A DNA stretch of 44,260 bases from an uncultured Blautia sp. (GTDB taxonomy: Bacteria > Bacillota > Clostridia > Lachnospirales > Lachnospiraceae). Position 1 is the first letter of the stretch. Each line of letters starts with the position of its first letter. The notes beneath the pieces are model-generated. The model was given only the letters and a program-made list of their open reading frames with translations. It was not told the DNA's origin and ran no database searches. This document shows, piece by piece, positions 11,206-20,700 of the stretch. The translations under genes were made by a program, and so were the position numbers. The stretch covers positions 1-44,260 of the forward strand of contig CAKRVL010000013.1 in NCBI GenBank assembly GCA_934408705.1, written 5' to 3'.

Positions 11206-12747
11206 TCAGCTTTTATATTTCTTGTCAAAAGCCTTATAAGTCAAAGCTTCTGCAAGGTGTCTTGTGTGTATCAATTCCTCACCATCCATATCGGCAATGG
11301 TTCTGGAAACCTTCAGTATTTTGTGATAGGACCTGGCGCTCAGTTCCATAAGCTCGAAAGCATTTTGCGCCACCTGAAAGGCTTTTTTAGTAAGAACACA
11401 GTATTTCTGAAGCTGCCGGCCGGATAATTCCCCATTAAAACAGATATTCTCCTTCTTATAACGGATTTGCTGGATTTTTCTGACTTTTTCAACTCTTTCC
11501 CTGATCACAGCAGAGCTTTCCCTTTCCCCTTCTCCTTTTCCCGATATCTGGGAAAATTCAACTGATGGCACATCTGCACAAAGATCAATCCTTTCCAGCA
11601 AAGGCTGGCTCAGTCTGTGAAGATAATGGCTTACCTCACCGGAAGTACATCTGCACTTATTCATATCCGGGTAGAAACCGCAAGGGCAGGGATTCATTGC
11701 CCCCACCAGAATAAATCCTGCCGGAAACACATAGGTTCCGCTTGCCCTGGAAAGCTGGATCTGCTTATCTTCCAAAGGCTGACGCAGAACCTCCAGGCTC
11801 CTTCTTGAAAACTCAGGCATTTCATCCAGAAAAAGCACACCTCTGTGAGCCAGGGTTACTTCACCTGGATGGGGGATTCTTCCGCCTCCGGTAAGGGAAG
11901 TAGAGGAACTGGTATGGTGAGGATTTCGAAAAGGTCTTGTCCGGATCAGCGGTCTTTTGGGACTTAAAAGGCCTGCAATACTGTATATTTTTGTAAGCTC
12001 CAGGCTCTCATCAAAAGTAAGAGAAGGCATAATAGTGGGAATCCGCTTCGCAAGCATGGTCTTACCCGTTCCCGGCGGACCGATAAAAAGTATATTGTGA
12101 AATCCGCTGACTGCAATTTCAGCAGCTCTTCTGGCACTCTCCTGCCCGCAGATATCCGCAAAATCCACAACGCTATCAAATTCCTCTTGGTCACTTATAC
12201 AGCCCTCTTGCAGTGGTATTCTCTTCTGAAAAGCTACCGGATCTGAAACTGCAGCCAGCACCTCCTTAATATGCCGGACACCGATCACCTTCATCCCCTG
12301 TACCAATACACCCTCTGCCAGATTTCCAAAAGGAATGATACAGTACCGGCACCCCAGTTCTCTTGCCCGGATCACCCTTGGGAGCACCCCTGAAACGCTT
12401 CTCACTTCTCCATTCAGACTCAGTTCTCCCACTACCATCACTCCCTTAAGAAGCTTTGGATCAAGCTTTCCTGCTGCTGCCAGAACTGCCGCTGCCACAG
12501 GCAGATCAAACCCTGCACCCTCCTTTCTGAGATCGGCAGGTGCCAGATTTACTGTTACTTTCTTAGGAGGCAGACTGATCCCGTTATTTTTCAGTGCAGT
12601 ACGCACCCTGTCCTGTGCTTCTTTCACCTGGGTGCTTGGAAAACCAACCATGATAAAACAGGGAAGCCCGTCACTGACATCAGCTTCCACCTGTACAGGG
12701 CAAACATCCATACCGGAAATTGCCGCTGATAAAACACTTGCAAACAC
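11206..12747 (-). CDS. comM: YifB/ComM family Mg-chelatase-like AAA+ ATPase
   Basis: ComM is a hexameric helicase that promotes branch migration of transforming DNA in some bacteria. The protein has the N-terminal Lon-like domain (VQVEADVSDGLPCFIMVGFP). It also has Walker A GPPGTGKT near residue 225, Walker B GVLFLDEMPEF, and the cysteine cluster NPCPCGFYPDMNKCRC. I chose a GTG start at 12747: AAAGGA lies about six bases before it, and VFASVLSAAISGMDV then aligns with the usual N-terminus. The 19 codons upstream, from an ATG at 12804, have no ribosome binding site. This gives 513 residues, normal for the family. It is first in the comM-dprA-topA cluster. Confidence 0.93.
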   Translation of the reverse strand: MFASVLSAAISGMDVCPVQVEADVSDGLPCFIMVGFPSTQVKEAQDRVRTALKNNGISLPPKKVTVNLAPADLRKEGAGFDLPVAAAVLAAAGKLDPKLLKGVMVVGELSLNGEVRSVSGVLPRVIRARELGCRYCIIPFGNLAEGVLVQGMKVIGVRHIKEVLAAVSDPVAFQKRIPLQEGCISDQEEFDSVVDFADICGQESARRAAEIAVSGFHNILFIGPPGTGKTMLAKRIPTIMPSLTFDESLELTKIYSIAGLLSPKRPLIRTRPFRNPHHTSSSTSLTGGGRIPHPGEVTLAHRGVLFLDEMPEFSRRSLEVLRQPLEDKQIQLSRASGTYVFPAGFILVGAMNPCPCGFYPDMNKCRCTSGEVSHYLHRLSQPLLERIDLCADVPSVEFSQISGKGEGERESSAVIRERVEKVRKIQQIRYKKENICFNGELSGRQLQKYCVLTKKAFQVAQNAFELMELSARSYHKILKVSRTIADMDGEELIHTRHLAEALTYKAFDKKYKS

Positions 12748-13010
12748 ACTTATTCCTTTCTGCAGATATAACTCTCCCCGTATAAAAGTTACTCTGCCCT
12801 TCAATGTATCTCTGGAATAAAAACGAATAAAAGATCAAAAAATAACACTGGTCAGGTTATAAAGTCCTGCCAAAAGAATTGATTAAAAGATATATAAAAT
12901 TCATTATAGCCCATTTTGCTCTGAATTGCAATAGTGCATTTCGTTCTGATTTATACTTTCTGAAAGGATTGGAAAAGCAATTACACAGAAGAAAAAAAAG
13001 AGGTGAACCT

Positions 13011-13226
13011 ATGAAATTTCAGAGAATCCAGGATCTCCGGACAGATGCCGATCTGTCCCAGAAACAAATCAGTGAAATTCTTCACATCAGCCAGCGCTCT
13101 TATTCTCATTATGAAACCGGCTCCAGAAACATTCCCATTGAAATGCTGATTCGCCTGGCGAATTATTACGAAACCAGTATTGATTATCTGGTTGGGCGTA
13201 CTGATAAGAAACGTATGCAAAAATGA
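13011..13226 (+). CDS. Small XRE-family helix-turn-helix regulator
   Basis: This is a probable DNA-binding repressor of 71 residues, almost wholly one HTH_3/Cro-C1 domain. QKQISEILHISQRSYSHYETGSRNIP is the helix-turn-helix segment and LANYYETSIDYLVGRTD is the typical end. I placed the start at 13011, behind AGAGGTG. The 44 codons upstream are A/T-rich and lack a ribosome binding site. It stands alone, divergent from comM and convergent with the YARHG gene. Its targets are unknown. No clear palindromic operator is visible in 12805-13010, where the only other feature is a TATACT hexamer near 12953. Confidence 0.85.
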   Translation: MKFQRIQDLRTDADLSQKQISEILHISQRSYSHYETGSRNIPIEMLIRLANYYETSIDYLVGRTDKKRMQK

Positions 13227-13254
13227 GGGGGAAGCAAATTCCCCCTCAGCTTTT
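13219..13254. terminator. Bidirectional terminator between XRE and YARHG genes
   Basis: A perfect 10-bp stem (13224-13233 with 13239-13248) closes a five-base GCAAA loop. Five A residues flank it on the left and TTTT follows on the right, so it can serve both convergent genes. It starts inside the XRE stop codon. Confidence 0.9.
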
Positions 13255-13292
13255 ATCACTGCTCTGTAAACTAATAAAATACTCTATCCCGG

Positions 13293-14231
13293 CTATTTTC
13301 CTTCACTTCGAAGCTTCGCTTCCGTATCTGCAATTTTCTGAATATTCGCAGCTTCATAAGCATTAAATATAGAAGTATCTGCATCAAAGGTTTCCGGATC
13401 TATATTTCCCTTATACCAGCTTTTACCGTTAAAATAATCAGCAATCCTGCTGGTCACGAATTTTCTTCCGTGACGGGCATAAATCTCATTTTTGGCAAGC
13501 TCCAGCTGGGCAGACGAATAACCGGCCAGGTCATCATCTGTAAGATAGCGGCTGTTACTCTCCGGAAAAATATAATCCCTGCCTGAAATATCTTTGCCTT
13601 CATTCCCGGCAGACGCAGTTACAGCAGGAGTAGCCGTTGCTTTCACAGCAGCTTTATCCCTGGTCATCACTCCATCGACCTTCGGCTTAAGCCCCGCCCC
13701 CTCTGCAGCTGTAACAGTATTCAGACGCAGATAAAGCTTACCCTGGTCAAAAGTAATATTACCGCTTACTTTATTCCCCCAGGAATCTGTAAATGACAGC
13801 TTCGCCGCATTTCCGGCTATCTTGGCAGTATCAGCAGCTTCCGATATCTTTGTACCATTACTGTCACTGGACTGGGAAAATGTAAAGGTGACAGATTTTG
13901 ATGTAAGATCATCTATCGTAAACGTCACCAGCCCATCCTTACTGTACCAGGTTCCATAATAATCATCTGCAATAAAAGCCGGTGCCCTGGTGATCACCGG
14001 AGTAGGTGTCATGGTAGCTGTAGGCTCCGGAGTAGGCGTAGCCGTTGCAGCAGGAGTAGGTGTCACAGTAGGCACCCTTTCCAACGCTTCAATGGCAGCC
14101 TTCTTCTGCCGCTCCTTCTGAAGCTTCTTCTTATGGTTTGAAAAAAGCAGTCCTGCGATTCCAACCATAATGAATATAGCGATCAGCGCAAACAGAGTTG
14201 CTTTTAGTACATCCTTGTTGTGTTTTTTCAA
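13293..14231 (-). CDS. Membrane-anchored YARHG-domain protein
   Basis: The function is unknown. The 312-residue protein has a short basic N-terminus, one transmembrane helix (about residues 10-32) and a charged segment. A Thr/Pro-rich linker with repeated TPTP/ATPTP units follows, then a beta-rich extracellular region beginning DDYYGTWYSKDG. The C-terminal YARHG domain is marked by LAKNEIYARHGRKF. YARHG domains are known from surface proteins of gut Firmicutes. I chose a TTG start at 14231, preceded by GGAGGTGA at ideal spacing. The first ATG, at 14267, has no ribosome binding site and would place that GGAGGTGA inside the coding region. Confidence 0.8.
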   Translation of the reverse strand: MKKHNKDVLKATLFALIAIFIMVGIAGLLFSNHKKKLQKERQKKAAIEALERVPTVTPTPAATATPTPEPTATMTPTPVITRAPAFIADDYYGTWYSKDGLVTFTIDDLTSKSVTFTFSQSSDSNGTKISEAADTAKIAGNAAKLSFTDSWGNKVSGNITFDQGKLYLRLNTVTAAEGAGLKPKVDGVMTRDKAAVKATATPAVTASAGNEGKDISGRDYIFPESNSRYLTDDDLAGYSSAQLELAKNEIYARHGRKFVTSRIADYFNGKSWYKGNIDPETFDADTSIFNAYEAANIQKIADTEAKLRSEGK

Positions 14232-14299
14232 AGCAGTCACCTCCGGTAAAAAAGAGTACCTATACACTCAAAAAGCAATAACAGCTATATGCTGTGATC

Positions 14300-15715
14300 T
14301 TATTCCTGTCCGTTCCAGCAGTATGTACAAAGCTTACATGGTTCGATATCAATAGACTTCTTCAGATCATCCAGACGATGATATTTCAAAGAAGTAAAAT
14401 TCAGCTCCTTACGGATTTCTTCCAGCATTTCCTTATAGTTGGCAGAATCCGGATTCGCATAATCCTGAAGGATTCTGTCTGACACATTCTCTCCCTCACG
14501 TTTGGCAATGACTCTTCTTGTGATCAGATCCATCTCTGACTTGGAACGTGAAAAGTTCAGGTACTTACATCCATATAAAAGCGGTGGGCAGGCCGGACGG
14601 ATATGTACCTCTTTAGCACCATTATTATAAAGGAATTCAGTTGTCTCCCGAAGCTGGGTGCCTCTTACAATAGAATCATCGATCATCAGAAGACTCTTAT
14701 CCTTGATCAGCTTATGTACCGGAATCAGCTTCATCCTTGCGATCAGGCTTCTCTGGCTCTGCTGTGTAGGCATGAAGGATCTTGGCCAGGTAGGCGTGTA
14801 CTTAATAAAAGGACGGGCAAAAGGTACACCTGAACGGTTGGCATAACCAATAGCATGCGCAATACCGGAATCCGGCACACCTGCAACCAGATCCGGATTT
14901 ACCTCACCTGCGTCTCTTCCCGCCAGGATATCTCCGCATTTATAACGCATTTCCTCTACATTCACACCCTCATAGGTGGATGTAGGATAACCATAATATA
15001 CCCAGAGGAAAGAACAGATTCTCATTTTATCTCCTGGTTTTTGCAGTACCTGCGCGCCCTCAGGAGTAATGAAATCAATTTCTCCAGGTCCTAATTCCTT
15101 CAGATCCTCATATCCAAGATTAATATAGGCATGGCTCTCAAAGGAGGCACAGCATGCATCCTCTTTCTTACCAATTACAAGAGGTGTCCGTCCATAACGG
15201 TCACGGGCTGCATAAATACCCTCTCCTGTCATCAGAAGAAGTGTCATGGAACCCTCTATCACCTCCTGGGCATAACGGATTCCTTCCACAATGCTGTCCT
15301 TCTGGTTGATAAGAGCCGCTGTAACCTCTGTTGGATTCACACTTCCACCACTCATCTCCAAAAAATGGGTGTGTCCATCACGGAAGCATTTCTCTACCAA
15401 AGCCTCCATGTTGTTGATCTTCCCTACTGTAGTAATTGCAAAATTCCCCAGATGGGAACGCACCAGAAGCGGCTGTGGTTCATTATCGGAAATACAGCCG
15501 ATTCCAATATTTCCCTCCATCTCTGCCACATCCCGGTCAAACTTGGTACGGAACGGTGAGTTCTCAATATTATGGATCGCGCGGTTAAATCCACCGTTTC
15601 TGCTGTAAACAGCCATTCCGCCTCTTCTTGTCCCCAGATGGGAGTGATAATCAATTCCAAAAAATAAATCCATTACACAATCAGACTTTGACGCAACACC
15701 AAAAATTCCACCCAT
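14300..15715 (-). CDS. Amidophosphoribosyltransferase (PurF) family protein lacking the glutaminase cysteine
   Basis: The 471-residue protein aligns along the whole of PurF, which makes phosphoribosylamine from PRPP and glutamine. The PRPP loop LLMIDDSIVRGTQL (about 342-355) is intact. Cysteines corresponding to the Fe-S ligands of the Bacillus enzyme are present (Cys234, Cys376/383, Cys460 and Cys463 near the C-terminus). The N-terminal nucleophile is missing: the protein starts MGGIFG where active PurF matures to CGVFG. The glutamine-binding HxRY and HNGNL motifs are also replaced (GCISD, TVGKINN). Either it uses free ammonia or a partner glutaminase, or it is a paralogue with another role. 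It follows fbp by 15 bases. AAGGAG is 12 bases before the ATG, a longish gap. Confidence 0.85.
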   Translation of the reverse strand: MGGIFGVASKSDCVMDLFFGIDYHSHLGTRRGGMAVYSRNGGFNRAIHNIENSPFRTKFDRDVAEMEGNIGIGCISDNEPQPLLVRSHLGNFAITTVGKINNMEALVEKCFRDGHTHFLEMSGGSVNPTEVTAALINQKDSIVEGIRYAQEVIEGSMTLLLMTGEGIYAARDRYGRTPLVIGKKEDACCASFESHAYINLGYEDLKELGPGEIDFITPEGAQVLQKPGDKMRICSFLWVYYGYPTSTYEGVNVEEMRYKCGDILAGRDAGEVNPDLVAGVPDSGIAHAIGYANRSGVPFARPFIKYTPTWPRSFMPTQQSQRSLIARMKLIPVHKLIKDKSLLMIDDSIVRGTQLRETTEFLYNNGAKEVHIRPACPPLLYGCKYLNFSRSKSEMDLITRRVIAKREGENVSDRILQDYANPDSANYKEMLEEIRKELNFTSLKYHRLDDLKKSIDIEPCKLCTYCWNGQE

Positions 15716-15730
15716 TTTTTCTTAGTCTCC

Positions 15731-17689
15731 TTATTTTTTCTCCTTTATAACGCCTTTTCTATAGGCATCCAAAAGCTGTTTCAGCTCCTGAATTCGTTCC
15801 TTCAGTGCCTTACCGTTGTCCGTATCTCCCACAAGCACTCGTCTTGGATTATAACGTACAGCCACACGGTTGGACACGATGTCCCTCTCGGTTGCCACTG
15901 CATCCTCAGCCGATGTAAAAGGCTCATGTGCAGTCAGGCTTAAGCCGTAGGAACTGTATATCAGAGTATATCCGGCAATACCGGTCACATTCCGGTATGC
16001 CTCACAGAAACCACCGTCAATTACGATCACCTTACCATTACATTTCACAGGATTCTCTCCTTCCAGCTGATGTACCGGTACATGACCATTGATAATATGC
16101 CCTTCCTCCGGATTCAGTCCGAATTCTTCCAGCATATGATTCACCACCTCTTCATTTTCCCAGAGGTGATAGTAGGCATTCTTTTTCTCCTTGTGTGTCT
16201 CTTTATCCTCGATAAAATACCGCTCGAAGGTGGTCATTTTATCTTTTCCGTAAAGTGGGGAATTAGGGCCTGCCCAGATATACCACAGAATGTCCTGGCT
16301 GGCCTTCTTCTCCTTCTCGTCTACTGTGAAAAATGCTTTTCTCACGTAGGCTTCCAGTTTATCATAAAGTACCTTACCTTTACAAGTCTCACCGTAAATC
16401 TTAACTTCTTTGAAGGTTCCATCTTCATTCAGAGGAATACTTCCGTGGAAAAGAAGATTTCCGTTATAAGTCTTATAAAGCCCGCCTTTATCCAGAAGAA
16501 GCTGCATATGGTTCTGAAGCTTCTCACAGTTCCTGAATGCAGAAGTAAGCCGCTCCATAACCTCTTTTTCCCCTGATGTCAGTTCATAGGGATGCTCCCA
16601 GTCAATAGTAGGAAAGTGACAGTCCAGAAGCTTATGCTCACTTCCATCCGGCAGCACCACTGTGCCTTTCTCCAGGTTAATGCGCTCCAGCATGCGCCGG
16701 TTCTCCATATAAAAATCAGGATGTTCCTTCGCAAGTGCCCCCTCAAGCTTAAACTGGATGATTGCAATAGCTTTGTGCATTTTTCTGCTCAGCTCTTTTT
16801 CGATGGCATTATAATTTGATGGATTCCCTTGTACCTCAAAGACCTGACAGGGATCATCACCGTAAACTTCCATGGCAAAAGCAGCGAGAGGCATCATATT
16901 GATACCGTAACCATCCTCCAGGATATCCAGATTGCCATAACGCAGACTATTGCGGATCACTGTAGCCATACAGGCCCCCTGTCCTACAGCAGCCCCCATC
17001 CACACTACGTCATGATTTCCCCACTGGATGTCCAGGGAATGATAATCCATCAGTCTGTCCATAATAAAATGAGGGCCCGGACCTCTGTCAAAAATATCTC
17101 CCAGCACATGAAGGTGATCTACAACCAGTCTCTGGATCAGCTCTGCAAGGGCAATAATGAAGTTCTCTGCCCTTCCAATATCAATGATAGTGTCTACAAT
17201 GGAATCGTAATAAGCCTCTTTATCCAGAACTTCTGCTTTCTCCGTGATCAGCTCCTCGATCACATAAGCATAATCAGCAGGCAAAGCCTTACGGACCTTA
17301 GATCTGGTGTATTTGGATGCTGTAGTCTTGCACACCTCGATCAGACGGTACAAGGTAATCTTGTACCAATTCTCCATGTCCTTCTCCTGTTTCTTCACAT
17401 AAGCGATCTTCTCCTTGGGATAGTATACAAGGGTCGCCAGGGAACGCTTATCCTTGTTGCTTAAGGTATGTCCAAATACATCGTCTATCTTCTTACGCAC
17501 TGCTCCGGAGCCATTTCGAAGCACATGTGAAAACGCCTCATACTCCCCGTGAATATCAGAGAGGAAATGCTCTGTGCCCTTAGGCAGATTCAGAATAGAC
17601 TGAAGGTTGATGATTTCTGTAGAAGCCTTCCCGATAGTAGGATAAAGCTCTGCCAGACGTTGTAAATAACGCAATTCTTCTGTCTTCAT
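15731..17689 (-). CDS. fbp: Fructose-1,6-bisphosphatase, class III
   Basis: This enzyme hydrolyses fructose-1,6-bisphosphate to fructose-6-phosphate in gluconeogenesis. The 652-residue protein is a normal length for the Firmicutes-specific class III enzyme, which is unrelated to class I/II. Metallophosphatase-like metal motifs are visible: FLSDIHGEYEAF near residue 42, LGDIFDRGPGPHFIMDRL, WGNHDVVWMGA, and INGHVPVHQLEGENPVKCNGK near the C-terminus. AGGAGG precedes the ATG. It sits between polC (38 bases upstream) and the PurF-like gene, so the three may be co-transcribed. Confidence 0.96.
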   Translation of the reverse strand: MKTEELRYLQRLAELYPTIGKASTEIINLQSILNLPKGTEHFLSDIHGEYEAFSHVLRNGSGAVRKKIDDVFGHTLSNKDKRSLATLVYYPKEKIAYVKKQEKDMENWYKITLYRLIEVCKTTASKYTRSKVRKALPADYAYVIEELITEKAEVLDKEAYYDSIVDTIIDIGRAENFIIALAELIQRLVVDHLHVLGDIFDRGPGPHFIMDRLMDYHSLDIQWGNHDVVWMGAAVGQGACMATVIRNSLRYGNLDILEDGYGINMMPLAAFAMEVYGDDPCQVFEVQGNPSNYNAIEKELSRKMHKAIAIIQFKLEGALAKEHPDFYMENRRMLERINLEKGTVVLPDGSEHKLLDCHFPTIDWEHPYELTSGEKEVMERLTSAFRNCEKLQNHMQLLLDKGGLYKTYNGNLLFHGSIPLNEDGTFKEVKIYGETCKGKVLYDKLEAYVRKAFFTVDEKEKKASQDILWYIWAGPNSPLYGKDKMTTFERYFIEDKETHKEKKNAYYHLWENEEVVNHMLEEFGLNPEEGHIINGHVPVHQLEGENPVKCNGKVIVIDGGFCEAYRNVTGIAGYTLIYSSYGLSLTAHEPFTSAEDAVATERDIVSNRVAVRYNPRRVLVGDTDNGKALKERIQELKQLLDAYRKGVIKEKK

Positions 17690-17727
17690 GTAACCTCCTG
17701 TAATGAATTATATTATATTTTCCTTCG

Positions 17728-20700
17728 TTATCCCGCATTAGTTGAAAAATCAAACAGGGAAATCTGATTAGACTGGGGAATATCTCCAAACAGCCCCAGC
17801 TTATCCATCAGGTCAATTACCGTCTTGCTGACCTTCGTACGGTCACGGAAATCATCCTTGGAAAGGAATCTTCCCTGTGCAGCAGCATCTACCACTGCAT
17901 CTGCCGCCTTATCTCCAAGCCCCTCTATAGAATCAATAGATGGCATCAGCTTTCCTTCTATGATCTGAAAACGGTGAGCCTTTGCCCGGTAAATATCAAT
18001 AGGCATGAAGTCATAGCCTCTTGCGTACATCTCCTGGACAATACGCATATCCTTCAGGGTATCCTGCTCCTTCTTGGACGCAGCATCTCCCTTTTTACGG
18101 ATTTCTGCCATATAGAACTCCAGCTTCTCTTTTCCCATACACATCAGTTCATAGGAAAAAGCAGTAGCACGGATACTGAAATAGGCGCCATAATAAGCCA
18201 AAGGCTGAAACACCTTGAACCAGGCGATTCGGTAAGCCATCATGACGTAAGCCGCCGCATGAGCCTTCGGGAACATATATTTAATTTTTTTACAGGACCA
18301 TATATACCAGTCCGGAACTCCATGTTCTTTCATAGTGGTGATCCACTCATCACGAAGACCTTTTCCCTTACGGACACTCTCCATAATGGTAAAAGCAAGA
18401 CCACTCTCCACACCCTGGCCAATAAGATAGATCATAATATCATCTCGGGTACAGATTGCCGTGGAAATGGTAGCCTTTCCCTCTTCGATCAGAGTCTGGG
18501 CATTTCCCAGCCATACATCAGTACCATGGGAAAGTCCGGCAATACGGACCAGATCCGAAAAATATTTTGGCTTGGTATCCACAAGCATCTGCATGGCAAA
18601 GTCAGTACCAAACTCAGGAATGCCAAGACAGCCCAGCTTGCAGCCACCGATATCCTTCGGCTCGATTCCCAGAGCTTCTGTACTGGCAAAAAGCGACATG
18701 ACCGCCTTATCATCAAGAGGAACCTCTCTTGCATTCAGGTCTGTCATATCCTCAAGGGTACGGATCATGGTAGGATCATCGTGTCCCAGAATATCCAGCT
18801 TCAGCAAGTTTCCATCAATGGAATGATAATCAAAATGTGTTGTGATGAAGCCACTGCTGGAATCATTGGCCGGATACTGGACCGGAGTAAATTTCTCAAT
18901 CTCTTCTCCCATGGGAAGTACAATAATTCCACCGGGGTGCTGGCCAGTGCTTCGTCTGATACCAGTACACCCCTGTACAATACGGTTGATCTCGCAGGAA
19001 CGCTTATGCTGTCCCCGCTCTTCAAAATAGTTCTTTACATATCCGTATGCAGTCTTATCCGCAAGAGTACCAATGGTTCCTGCCTTAAAGGTCTGACCTT
19101 TTCCGAATATAACTTCTGTATAATGATGGGCATTAGACTGATATTCTCCCGAAAAATTCAGGTCAATATCAGGCTCCTTATCTCCCTTGAATCCAAGGAA
19201 GGTCTCAAAAGGAATGTCAAAGCCCTGTTTCGTCATCTTAGTACCGCACTTCGGACAGATACGGTCTGGCATATCACATCCTGCCATACCGGAAAACGCC
19301 TTGATCTCCGGAGAATCAAAATCACTGTATTTACACTCCGGATTAGGACAAAGATAATGCGGAGGCAATGGATTTACCTCTGTAATACCAGACATGGTGG
19401 CCGCCAATGAAGAACCAACGGAGCCTCTGGAACCAACCAGATAGCCGTCTGCATTTGATTTCCACACCAGCTTCTGGGCGATAATATACATCACCGCGTA
19501 TCCATTGGAAATAATGGAGTTCAATTCTTTATCCAGACGTTCCTCCACGATCTTCGGAAGCACCTCCCCATACATTTCATGAGCTTTCTGGAAGCACATA
19601 TCCTTTAGATCCTGGTCGGAGTTCTCTATGACGGGCGGATATTTATCCGGATGGATAGGAGACATTTTCTCTATCATATCCGCAATCTTTACTGTATTTG
19701 TAATTACCACTTCCTCTGCCTTCTCACTTCCCAGATAGGAAAACTCTTCCAGCATTTCCTCTGTGGTCCGCAGATAAAGCGGTGCCTGATCATCTGCATC
19801 CTTAAAACCACTTCCTGCCATGATGATCCGGCGGTATATCTCATCCTGGGGATCCATAAAATGGACATCACAGGTAGCAACTACAGGCTTATTAAACTGC
19901 TCTCCCAGCTTAACGATTTTCTTATTGATCTCGATCAGATCCTCATTGGAATGGATCGTATCATTTTTTTCATCCTCTATCATAAACTTGTTGTTGCCAA
20001 GAGGCTGGATTTCCAGATAATCATAAAAGCTTACCAGTCTTGCGATCTCCTGCTCCGGTGCATTACGAAGCAATGCCTGATACAGTTCCCCTGCTTCACA
20101 GGCGCTTCCAATAAGAAGCCCTTCCCGGTGAGCCTCAAATACACTTTTGGGCACACGGGGCCTATGGTTAAAATATTTAATGTGCGACTGGCTCACAAGC
20201 TTATACAGATTAATACGACCAGTCTCATTCCGCATAAAAATAACCGCATGATAGGTCGGCAGCTTCTTAATAGTATCTGGGGAAATCTTCCCTTGTTCAT
20301 TCAGCTGGTCAACATCCGTAATGTCTCTTTCACCGCACATTCCCACAAACTTCTCAAAAATACGGGCCGTGCATTCAGCATCATCAACTGCACGATGGTG
20401 ATGATCCAGAGAAACTCCCACCGCTTTTGCTACAGTGTCAAGCTTGAAACGGTTCAGTGCCGGCAGTAGGAATCTTGCCATGCCCACTGTATCCACATAG
20501 GTAAAATCATTAGGAATTCCCATACGGTTACAGTTCTCTATAATAAAACTCATATCAAAATCTGCGTTGTGAGCTACCATTGTAGCACCTTCACAAAATT
20601 TCAGAAATTCCGGTAAAATTTCTTCAATTGGGCGCGCATCCATAACCATGCTGTCATTAATACTGGTCAGCTGCTCAATTCGGAAAGGAATCGGCACCTG

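Noticed and set aside
12805..13010. XRE operator or shared comM/XRE promoter
   Set aside because: Only scattered hexamer matches were seen; no convincing palindrome or properly spaced promoter pair.
17974..19410. 478-codon plus-strand frame antisense to polC
   Set aside because: PolC on the other strand is certain; the antisense frame is a codon-usage shadow rich in His, Ile and Leu with no start signal. The same applies to the long plus-strand frames at 20956-21966 and 30210-31217.
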